From Spirometra erinaceieuropaei (Eukaryota; Platyhelminthes; Cestoda; Diphyllobothriidea; Diphyllobothriidae), in assembly GCA_902702965.1 (NCBI GenBank), contig CACRXP010000088.1, positions 690,497-754,496 on the forward strand: a DNA stretch of 64,000 nucleotides, written 5' to 3'. Of the stretch, positions 12,101-24,100 are shown piece after piece. The notes below the pieces were generated by a model that was not told where the DNA came from, made no database searches, and saw only the letters and a program-made list of their open reading frames with translations. Made by a program: the position numbers and the translations under genes. Each line of letters begins with the position of its first letter. Position 1 is the first letter of the stretch.

Positions 12101-15100
12101 CGGAAGATGCGCCTGACTTTTAAACGTAAAAAGAGGCAAATATGAAAGAGATTTCCGTCAATTATAGTGGAGATTAAGCTTCTACTCAAGCCGGTGCATG
12201 TTAGTTAGATTAAATAAACAACTGTCCTTAATGATACACTGTAGATATAAACCAGGGCAGGTGTTTCAGTGCAGCAGAATCGGCCGGTTCGCTCTCTTTC
12301 TTAGATGTCCTTCTAAACAGGAGACCTGGCGGTAGCAATTGAAAGAGCGTCTTTCGGAAGAAGACCTGGTCTGAACTGTACATAAACTTCGCCAGTTTCG
12401 TGTCCCTCCAACAAAAACGAAAACTACTCCGCCGTTTGGCGCAAAGAGCTAGAAAAATTTGTCCAACAGATAGTAACGTGGAGGAGCTAAGCAAAATTCA
12501 GGACTTGCTCCACGAAAACGGGTGCCCTGACAGGTTCATTGCAAAGAACACTGCCGAACGACCGGCATGACCCGCTACACTGACTGTCGAAAAGAAAACT
12601 TTATTCCTCAAAGTCCCTTTTCAAAGAGACGCTACGAGCAAACTCCTAAGAAGACACCTTGATCAAGCTGCCTCGTGAACCTTGCCAGCGGCATGTGTTT
12701 GAATATTATTTTCTACTAACTCTATTTTACGCGGAGAAGGTGAGGATACGTTGGATCCCTAGACCACCTCAATGTGCACCTATTCATTCATTTGCATCTG
12801 TGGCGCAGGGTATATTTGTTGCACGAATCGGCGTCTGTCCAAAAGAACACAAGAACACCTTACTGCATGGTTGGAAAAAGGCGAAACCAGAAGCACAAGC
12901 AGCATGATACATGCATGCAGTTGATATAGGACATCGTGTGGACCCCAACGAAGCTTTTCTTATGGTTAATAAAGTCCCCTCGAGCTATCCTAAGATACTG
13001 GGCTAGCGCTTGTTGGCAACAGCAGGTGTGGCCGTCATCATGCTACGAAAACCGACCCTATGTGCTAGGAAGAACTTTGCGCAGGCTCCGCGCTTATCGC
13101 GGTCACAGGTTTACGAACCGCATATAACACCCTGCGTCCTTCCGCTCTCGCCCCGCCTCTGTTTCAAAACGAACTTTTATCGATTTTGCAATCACTGACT
13201 TGTTTGTCTGTACCCGTTCCCATATAGTCGCACTGGCATGAGGAGAATTTATCGAAAGCAAGGTATGCTCGCCAACTCCTCGTCTGAATGCTGCTATGGG
13301 AATTTTCACAACGTTAAATTTCAAAATGTCAATTGAGCATCAATTTTAGTAGTTTGACCTGACCATGAAAGAGTTGCTGGTGAATGAAGTCAGTGGATGT
13401 GACGATAGTCCACGAGTGCATTAGGGGAACAGGAGAAAGAGCACTTAAGGTACAATGAACTAACTCTGCAGCGACCCGTCATTGCTTACTGTTTAAAGTT
13501 GAATTAATTATGCCAAACAAACAGTAGGACGCGCAGATGAATTACAAACAAAATTTTTAACAGCAGAACGCGGATTCAGATGTGACATGCGGAATATTTG
13601 CCGAGCACAACAAAGAGAACAACTAAAGATTTTAAAAAAGCGAGCCTTAAGAATAATATATCTTTCGAAATGGAGCGAAAACTACAGTATTCAAATAGAT
13701 ACTGGCAATAGAAAGTAAATATTTGCATCAAATGCATGATATGGCGAGACGGCTCTGGTGAGATCGAAGAAAACAGACAGTTTTAAGCAGAACAAATCGA
13801 AATATTGTATTATAAGGCAGCAAGCAAAATACATTTGCGTTACCATCAGAGTTTAGATTTGCCTTGTTTAAGTTCCACGTAAATTAGTGCGCGAACTTGG
13901 GGTAAATCTTTCGAAACGGGCCTTTTCAAGCACGCTCTAAATTGTGATATGAATATTTGAGCTGAAATCAATCAGCTACTGCGGAATAACCGCTTAATAT
14001 TCACAAATCGCCAACAGGCAGCCAGTAGTATAGGTCTGTGCAATGATTTACCGTACTAACAACAGAGGTATTAGCTAAAAGCCCAGACACGCGTGTTTCG
14101 CCGATCTCATGCCGCTGTCTGACGCAGCTGCGAGGGGTTCGGCTCGTCAGTGGGTCCCCCAGCTTTCCCCGTGTGTTTTCTGGTATATGAACTCCAGTTT
14201 CAACTTGCCTTGTTTAATCTCCGAGGAAATTAATGCGCAAAAGTGTTGGCGGTTTGTGAATATTAAGCGGTTATTTCGCAATAGCTGATGGAGTTCAGCT
14301 CAAATATTCATATCAAAATTTGGAGCGTGCCTGAAAAGGCCCGTTTCGAAAGATTTTCTCCAAGTCCGCGCATTAATTTCCTCGGAGATTAAACAAGNNN
14401 NNNNNNNNNNNNNNNNNNNNNNNNNNNNNNNNNNNNNNNNNNNNNNNNNNNNNNNNNNNNNNNNNNNNNNNNNNNNNNNNNNNNNNNNNNNNNNNNNNNN
14501 NNNNNNNNNNNNNNNNNNNNNNNNNNNNNNNNNNNNNNNNNNNNNNNNNNNNNNNNNNNNNNNNNNNNNNNNNNNNNNNNNNNNNNNNNNNNNNNNNNNN
14601 NNNNNNNNNNNNNNNNNNNNNNNNNNNNNNNNNNNNNNNNNNNNNAGATCGGCGAAATACGCGTGTCTGGCATTTAGCTAATACCTGTCTTGTTAGTGCG
14701 GTAAATCATTGCACAGAGTTTAGATTATTTGTCTGTAGCTAACAGATCCAGGCATATTGGCTTTTGACTTTAGATCAATTTTCGGGAATTTCGAAGCAAT
14801 CCGAAAGAGATTACATGAATGGAAATGAATGTTTTGAAGGGAGCTAAACAACGCCTTCAGAAAATTAACAATGGACGAGGATATTGAGATGATTACTTGA
14901 GAGGTTATCTAGGTTACAAACGCAATCATAACATACAGGTCTCTGAAACATAATATCCGCCCCATCTTTACGTCGATTTTCTCTATGCTAAAGTCCCATT
15001 TGCATACTCCGCTGGTTTCGTAAGATGTGGGAACCGTGTGACATTAAATACTCAATTAATGTGGTACTTCGTTGTGTCCAAAAATATGGTTAAAAGCCAA

Positions 15101-18100
15101 TTGCGGATGTTTACGCCCGAGACCCGCTATTGCAGTTTGCAAAATGTGTGCTATGGTCAAACAGTGTTCATCTCTTGACATTAACTGAAAAGACAGTCTA
15201 CTTAAAATTTAAACAGCCGCAGAATCAGAAGGCGAGGTGGCGAGCATACGTAGCTTTCGATAAATTATCATCGGGCCAGTATAGTTATATAGAAACGGGG
15301 TAGAAGTCAAACATGTCAGCGATAAGAGAAATCAATAAAATTTCTCTTTAAAACACAGGCGGGGTGTGGGAGTGTGGGGGAGGGGGGTAGGGCGGAAAAA
15401 ACGTGGTCTGGACAATACACGAACTTTGCCAGTTTCGTACCCCTCCAACAAAAACGAAATCCAGTCCGATGTCTGGCACAAAGAGCTAGAAAAATTTTCT
15501 CAACAGATAGCATCGAGGAGGAGATCAGAAAAATCCAGGACTTCCTTCGAGAAAACGGGTATCCTGACAGCTTCATTGCTAAGAGCATTGCCCAAAGACC
15601 GGTCAAACCCGCCACATCGACCGCTGAAAAGAAAACTTTGTTCCTCAAAGTCCCTTTCCGAGGGGACGCGACGAGTGAACTCCTAAGGAGACGCCTTGAT
15701 CAAGCTGTCTCACGAACCTTCCCAGCAGCAAGGGTCCAAATATCATTCTCTACTAACCCTATTTTACGCGGGGAAGGTAAGGATAAGTTGCCACCGCAGA
15801 CCACCTCAATGTGCATATATTCCTTCACTTGCTCCTGTGGAGCAGGTTATATTGGTCGCACGAGTCGGCGCTTATCCAAGAAAATACGCGAATACCTCGG
15901 GGCATGGCTGGGAAAAGGCGAAACGAGGAGTATAAGCAGCGCCATTCTCGGGCATGTGGTCGATTCCGGACATCCTGTGGACCCCAACGAAGGTCCCATC
16001 GAGCTACCCACCGATGGTAGGCCAGCGCCTGTTAGCGACAGCGGAAGCGGCCGCCATTAGGTTACGAAAGCCGGCCTTATGCGCACAGAAGAACCACGTT
16101 CAGGCCCCTCGCCTACAGTGATCGAAGGTTGACTAACGGTGCAACTCCCCCCGCGCACTTCCGCTCCCACCCCGACCCTGACAATGACTACTACTACCCC
16201 CCCGCCCTACCCCCCTCCCCCACAGTCCCACACCCCGCCTGCGTTTTAACGAGAACTTTTATCGATTTCTCTTATCGCTGACATGTTTGACTTCTACCCC
16301 GTTCTCATATAAATGTACTGTCCCGACGAGAATTTATCGAAAGCTACGTATGCTCGCCACGTCGTCTTCTGATTACTGGTATGGGAATTTTCGCAACTCT
16401 AAAACAACCGCAGAATCAAGGCGCCCTGGGAGCCATTACTGGCAGATTTTCATGACTGCGTGCAGCCAGCCACATTATCAGCGGTAGGCGACTGGATGAG
16501 GAATCTGCCGAGAAATCCCCTTTGAAGTCGCATCCGCGTTGGACGCAGTAAGGTTAGAACATAGGTGAAGACGGCTAGACAATCCGATGTCTGGTGGCTA
16601 AAGGAAGGTCACATTCCAAAGAGCTCCGTCTTAGAAAAGAAGACTTATAGGATTAAAGTTGTGAAATTCGAGTCACCGATTGCACACTGCACTGGTTTTG
16701 TAGGACGTGGCAACTGCGTAATATCAAACCTACATAGCGCACTTCGTTATGTCCAGAAGGGTAGTCGAATGTTCATTCTGTGTGTTTACGCCTGGTTTTC
16801 CAGTCGTCCAAAATGTAGTGTACAAAATGTATGTTATGATCCTGACTTTATCCGACTTTCATTATAATTTTTCTGGTTCAGTCGGTTCGCGAATAAAGTC
16901 GGTGAGCGCGGAATGTCGTGAAAACCAGCTAAATTCAAAAACTAGTCCACATGGAGTTGCAATACATCCAAGAATGTCAGACGCAGTAGGTGATAAAAAC
17001 TAACGTATGTGCATGAATTCTAGGAACGATCTGATATCCCTAAAAGTCGGAGTTTTCATAAGGAGTTTACGCATTGTGCATATCGATATTTCAAGGAAGA
17101 GGCATTGCGACCTCCAGATGACGTTCTCTGTTGTGAAAATGTCAAACCCTGCGACCAGAACAGAGGGAACATACATGCCACAGACAAATAGATGCGAGAG
17201 TAATAATGCAATGGGCCTTTTGGTCAGTGGACATCGGCTTGACTGGCTCACCGGAAAAAATTCCACAGGAAGAAAGGTCAGAAAGTAGTCGCGTCGAAAA
17301 CGCAGTCAGTCACATAAACGGCCGTAGGCGACTGGAAAATGAATCTGCCGAGAAAGCCTTTGAATTCGCATTCATATTGGATGGATTAAGGTTAAAACAC
17401 AGATGAAGGTTGTTAGACAATGCGATGTCCGACAGTTAGACAAAGTTCACGTTCCCAAAAGTGCCTGTCTTCGAAAAGAAGAATTATCCTGCTTAATTTG
17501 GACGCCTCTGGTTACCAATTGCATACCTCACCGGTCACGTAGGATCTGGCAACTGCGTAGTATCAGACCAACAGAGCGCATTTTGGTGTGTCCATGATGA
17601 TAGTCGAATGCTAATCCCTTGTGTTTACGACCGATTTCCCTGTCCAAATTGTAGTGCGCAAAATGTATGTTAGAATTAAACAGTGATGCTATTTTGGCAT
17701 TGACTGGAAAGGTAGCCAGCTAACTGTATCGACGGCTGAAAAATCAGTGAGGCCTCTAAGCTATGGTTGACAGATGAGTATGGCAACGTTTCATTGCTGA
17801 CTGCAAAGATATGTGCTTTCTCACACATCAAGAATGCGAATGCTCGTATGGAGGAACGGTTTCGAAGGTAAAAAAACGATAGAGCAGACCGGACGGCCTG
17901 AACGTCTGAATGTACAGTGTTTGGTTTCATCACTTCACACTAAATCGTCTACGAGCCAAGGGCGTAAATGGAGACAATCAACCAAAATGTGTGCAGCATA
18001 GACCGAAGGCAATACTGACGCCAGTTTCCGGTCTACATACTGGAAATATACGTGTGTTTACTGAAGTAGCGATACTTCTACTGTCAGGGCTTTTAGAGGT

Positions 18101-21100
18101 ACAAACTTCTACAAAATATTGGCCACGTCTTCCTCGATGTGTCGACAGTTACCGCACATGTGGTTTTGCATGAAATGCTAACTGGAAGCCTGGGATGTGT
18201 TTTTGACTCGAACAGATTACTTGCCTAGGCTTACAGTAATAAATACTGGATGATATAATTCCAAGATATTTTTGGCACGCTAGAATGCCAACTTGTCAAC
18301 TAACTGCTTTCTGGCTGGCGGCAAAAACGGCACTGAAGAAATGACTGCTTAAGTAATACGAGCTTAACTGGCTTAACACGGAGCCCGTATGTACATGCTG
18401 TTGTTATATTTCCAAGTAAAATGTCATTGCTTACTACCTATACGTCAACGTACATGTTGGTCGTGCACCGAGTCTTAATGCTTCTAACTGATAATTAGTT
18501 TTGAATGCAGCAATAAAATGCTAAACGCATAGACCGGTCGTTTTCCAAGAGATTCATACGGAACACTTTAAAAGGAACAGGTGGGAGACAAGCATAAGAC
18601 ATTACGAAAACTCTGTAGTTTTTAGGCTCACAGTCAAAAAATACTCGTTCATCATTCATTCTGTATGACTCGCAGAGAATGCTGAAATCTCGACTAGCCG
18701 AGTCCCATTTGTTTACTGGCTAACGTACTAATCGGAAGTAACTGCATAAAGTCGTCGACTTAGATCACTTTAGTCTTTAGCGACTTGCCGTCTTGCCCTC
18801 TTTTCATTAGGTCCACTAAGACTTCACGGCGGGACTGACTTATAAGGTCGCCAAAACAAGACAAGGGAAGAGGAACAGCACATCCGAATAGTAAAGGTTG
18901 ACCCAGGCATAATCCTGGAAAGGGCAAAATATTCCCAGATCCCAACCCCAACAACAACGTCCATATAAAACCAAACCGTTCCCCTAATCTTGACATTAAC
19001 CCCGTCCCAAACATTAGCTTTGCATTTACCACTAGCCCCTGTCACAGACCTAATATTAACCCCAAATTAAATTACCGTTGACATTAAATCTGGCCTAAAA
19101 CCTAATCGTTAACCTAACCCGAACCCTAAACCTGGTCCTAATTTAGAGGAAGATGGACCAAAGCCACCGATGTTTCAGGCGGCTTTTGTTCTCATGTTTA
19201 TCTTAGATTTCCCCAAAAGTTAATCCTACCAGACTTCACTAGCAGTACACGGACTTGATCAGCTCAAAACCGAGTGGTTAATGATCTGGTCTACCAGTAG
19301 CTGTCCGCTATATCTATTTGTGCCCATTGCTTACATTAGCTATAGTATCTCAGGAAATGTTAACTGAAATCCTGAAATGTGTTTTTGATTCAAAAATATT
19401 ACCTATGCAGGGTTGTAAAAGTAAATACTATACGGCAAAAATTCCAACCTATTTCGGTCACAGCGAAATGCCGGTTTTTGAATGAGCTTTTTGTCGACTG
19501 CAAACTAGTTCCCTCTTAAGTAATATTGCGTTTTTCCCATTGACTTTAGATACTCCTATAAATTCTTGTCAAGCTTATAGAAAACATGCACGACAAAATT
19601 CACCCTTGAATTAATTTGGTAGCACACTACGTGTTTTGTAAATTTGATACTTAAAGAAAGGATATTTTCCAGGTATAAAAGAGCTTTTCTAAGTCCCGAG
19701 CAATTTTGAAAACAATTTTCCTTTATACCCCCTTTAAGCCTCCTAAATTACACGCTGTATGTTTTTCGTGTTTGGAAAACAATACAATTTCGAACGCCAT
19801 TAAAAACGTCGTATAGGACTCATTAAAATTTGCAGCAGATGTGGGGCATGTTGCATGCGTCGTGAGGACCAGTAACAGACGAACAGATACGACGCTCCAT
19901 GATTGGGCCTTCTAAGGTCAGCAAGTGTCTTACAATTGAAATGCCTTTCAGAACTGAAAACAGTATTTTTCCAAACAGAAATGCTAAAGAAGGCGTAATT
20001 TGCTACCCAATGGCTTTTAGCATGCTTTCTGCAGTATAAACTACAATTTGTGGAGTCACTGAATATCGATGGGACAAACTTAGACAGTTATTTTTTCCGT
20101 GTAGTTTTTGTAACCAGCCGGAAAGAAACTCGTGTATAGGTTAGAATTCTGGAGTGACTGGAATATCTTGGGATTATTTTATACAGTACTTATTGCCGCT
20201 ACCCTGGTAAAGTAATCGTTTCGGCTCAAAAACACATTTCAAACTTCCAGTTAGCATTTCATGTGATTGCGCATGTGCAGTGACTATCCACCACGTTCAG
20301 CACTTGGCCAATATTTTGTGCAATATCGTGCGTCTAAAGGGTCTGACAGTACGCCCCTAATTAGCGGTAATTTATTAAACACACATGTTGCCGGTATGTA
20401 GACTGCAAGACTGACGTCAGCGTTGGCTTTAGTCTATGCTCCGCACACCTTGTCTGATCGCCTACATTTACGCCGGTGGCTGGTAGACGATATGGCGCGA
20501 AGTGATACAACCAAACTTAAGACATTCAAACGCCCAGGCCGTTGCAAATCAGCTTGGCTTCAAAACGGCCCCGTCTACTGCATCGTATTTTATCATCGAA
20601 CTCGTTTTCGCATACGGTCAGGGTGAGAAAACACACATCTTTTCAGACGGCACTGCAATCTTGTCATAATCATCTGTCAACCCTGGCTCACAGGTCTCCC
20701 TGACTTCAAGGATGTTGACTCATTGAGGCGACTGTCTTTCCAATCAATGTCAAAAGGTCAACACTGTTTCATTCTAACAAACATTTTGTACAATACGACC
20801 GGAAGACAAGGAAATATAGCGTAAACATCTAGAACGAGCTTTCAACTAACTTTTTGAGCACATCGAAGTGTGCTCTGTCGGTTTGATATTACGCAGTTTC
20901 TACATACTACGAGATCGGTGGAGTATGACTCGCAGTGTCCAAAATAATTTGTATAATTCTTCTTTTGTAAGACAGAGCTCGTTGGAATACGACATTTCTC
21001 TCGTTACCAGAGACCGGATTGTCTAGCAATCGTCGCCTACAGTAGGTGAGCTAAACCAGGAAATGCCAGCCAAAATTCCTAAACGCGTTTTCGTTTCGAA

Positions 21101-24100
21101 AAGATTAATTAAGTAGGGTTGTAAAACTAATCAGCCTGCCGCAAAATTCCATAATAAATCAGTTACCTCGGGCTGCCGGCTTTCGAACGAAATTCCCTCC
21201 CGCTGCATGCAAAGACCATACTCTGGAAAGTATGACTGCTTATGTAGCATGCATTTTTCTCATTGATTTTCAATGCCTCAAAATGTCCAATTTTATTTCA
21301 TGGAAAACATGCATAAAAATATTCATTCTTTGGCTCATTCGGTATAAAATTACGTCTTCACTCAGTTTTATGATCGAAGAAAGGGTATAATTCGCTTTTC
21401 AAAACCTTAACCATTTCCCGAATAATTTTCAACACGCTCTACCGTTACACTTGGATTTAGGGTTTCCAAACTATAAGCCGTGTATTTTCCGTCTACAGAA
21501 AACCACATATTTCTCTACTGTATTAAGAGTAGACTATATCGGGTTCATAAAATTTAGCATTTTATTTGATCCATATTGTTAACTTTACAAGCCACATTGA
21601 TAAATGCAGAAACATGACGATTTATGAACGGCCATTCCACGGTATTAAAAAGTCTCACAATTATACACTTTTGTAAAACCGAGTTATACCCATCTTTCCA
21701 GTATAAAATTGGAAGAAGAATGAACATTTTTATGCATGTTTTCCATAAAATATAATTGGACATTTAGTGGCATCGAAAATCGATGAGAAAAATGCGTGCT
21801 ACTTAAGTGGTCATTTTACATGGCGTAGTTTTTGTATGCAGCCGGAAGGAGGTTCGTTCAAAAGCCGGCATCCTGAGGTAACTGAACTGTTAAAGAGCAC
21901 ACTGCAAGCTGGTTAGTTTTACAATCCTATTTAATTAATCTTTTCGAAACGAAAACACATTTCAGAATTTTGGTTGACATTTTATGAGTTAGCTCACCTA
22001 CTGTATGTTTTGACCTTAATTAATAATTTATGAATATGACTTCAAGGGTTTCCTTGGAGGATTACTTTACTAGTTGCCTATCGCCGATTTTGTGGCTGGC
22101 TGCGTTTCCGGCACGACTATTTTCTGACTTTTCTTCCTGTGGAGTTTTTGCCAGTGCGCCATTCATACCAACGCACACCGACCAGTAGGCTAATTGCACC
22201 AGTTTTCTCTTCTAAATTTATCTTGGCGAAGTACACTAAGTAGGCTAACTAGTGAAATGTAAACCAAAACTTCGAAATGTGTTTTCGTTTCAAAAAGATT
22301 AATTAAGTAGGGTTGTAAAACTAATCATTATGCAGAATAATGTTATAATAATTCAGTTATCCCAGGACGCCGGCTTCCGAACAAACTTATTTTCGGCAAC
22401 ATGTAATATCTAAACTCTGTAAAAGATGACTATTAAAGACGCATACAATTTTCTTATTGATTTTCGATGCCCTTAAACGTCAATTATATCTCTTGGATAA
22501 CCAGCATAAAAATATTCATTCTCTTGTTCATTCGGTAGGAAACTATGTCTTCTTTCTATTTCACATTCAAAACAAGGGTTTAATTGGGTCTTAAAAGAGT
22601 TTCTAATTGTGAGACTTTTAAGTACCGTGAAATAACCGTTCATAAAACGTTATGTCTCTGTATTTATCAATGTGGCTTGTAAAGTTAACAATATGGCTGA
22701 AATCCACTGCTGAATTTTACGAATATCTTCTTCCCGGCTGCATGAAAAACCATATTCTGTAAAAAATAGCTGTTAATGTAGCATGCATTTTTCTCATTGA
22801 TCTTCCATGCCCTTAAACCATCAATTATATTTTATGGAAAACGCAGAAAATACTCATTCTTTTGCTCATTCGGTAGAAAATCGCGTTTTCTTCCAATTGT
22901 ATACTAGAATAAAGGGTATAATTCGGTTTTCAAACTTTTCGAATTCCCGAATAATTTTGAATCCGCTCTGCCGTCACACTCGCATTCAGGGTTTCCAAAC
23001 TATAAGCCGTATGTTTTCGACGACGGAAAATCATACATTACTCTACAGTATTAAGAGGAGACCATATGGGGTTCATAAAAACTAACAGTGGATTTGAGCC
23101 ATATTGTTAGCTTTACAGGCCACATTGGTAAAAGCAGAAACATGACGTTTTATGAATGGCCACTTCGTGGAATTAAAATATTTCACAATAAGAACTTCTT
23201 AAAACCGAATTATACCAATTTTTTGAGTAAAAATGGAAGGAACCGTAATGTTTTGCTGAATGAGCAAAAGAATGTGTATTTTTATTTATATTGTCCACGA
23301 AATATAATTGTTCTTTTAAGGTCATCGAAAAGCAATAAGAAAAATGCATGCTACATCAACAGTCATTTTTACAATGTGTAGTTCTTATAGGCAGCCGAAA
23401 AGGGGTTCGTTCGATAGCCGGCATCTCGAGGTAACTGAATTATTATGGAATTAGGCTCCAAGATGATTAATTTTAAAAGTCGACTTAATTAATCTTTTCG
23501 AAACGAAAACGCATTTCGGAATTTCGGTTGATATTTCATGATTTAGCTCACCTACTGCATGCCCAGGGAGGGCACGGTTTATTTTCTGTGCAGCGTTTCA
23601 GTTTTCATCTTCGTTCATTGTTTTTCGACCAAAATCCGGAAGACCAGATATAGCCACTCCGTTGGCGGTTGATTAATGTTCAGGGGGTGGAGGTGATTTC
23701 ATTGGCTGCCGAGGGGACTTGTGGGGTTTTTGAGCGCATGAAGTGATGTGCGCGCACCACGATCGAAGATGTTTACGGGCGACGAGTGAGCATAGTTCAC
23801 GGTTTGTTATGCTTGCACTTCGCCCTTCGCCCCACTGATCCCACCGCCCACTCTGATACCTCTTCACCACCCAGAAAGCCTAATGCAGCCCGAACCAGAC
23901 TGATGGTTTACTCGCTCACTTATCCTGCCCGCCGAGGGCGAAGTTGTGAATGTCAGAAAACCGGTGTGTCAAATAAGACTGGCAGTGCGGTAGTCCTGGT
24001 TGACGAAAATGACAAATTCAGAGTGTTTTTAAGGGTAACCTCCAGTTGCCTAAAAATAGCACGAGGAACATCGGGTTCGCTAATGTCCCTCGCCCCAGCT

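Larger units (their letters stand above)
15238..16360 (+). mobile_element. Penelope-like element with inverted terminal repeats
   Basis: About 150-bp ends (15238-15390 and 16205-16360) are inverted copies, each with the hammerhead-like motif, the GATAAGAGAAATC motif and a G-rich or C-rich run. They enclose a 5'-truncated coding part. Terminal repeats in inverted orientation are known for Penelope-like elements. Confidence 0.75.

Noticed and set aside
14389..14673. Open frame across the N gap
   Set aside because: It is almost all unknown residues and exists only because Ns contain no stop. The same holds for the frames over 31383-31741 and 53416-53763.
18760..19032. Hydrophobic 90-codon frame on the minus strand
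   Set aside because: It reads through a CCCTAA-like tract; the composition comes from the repeat.
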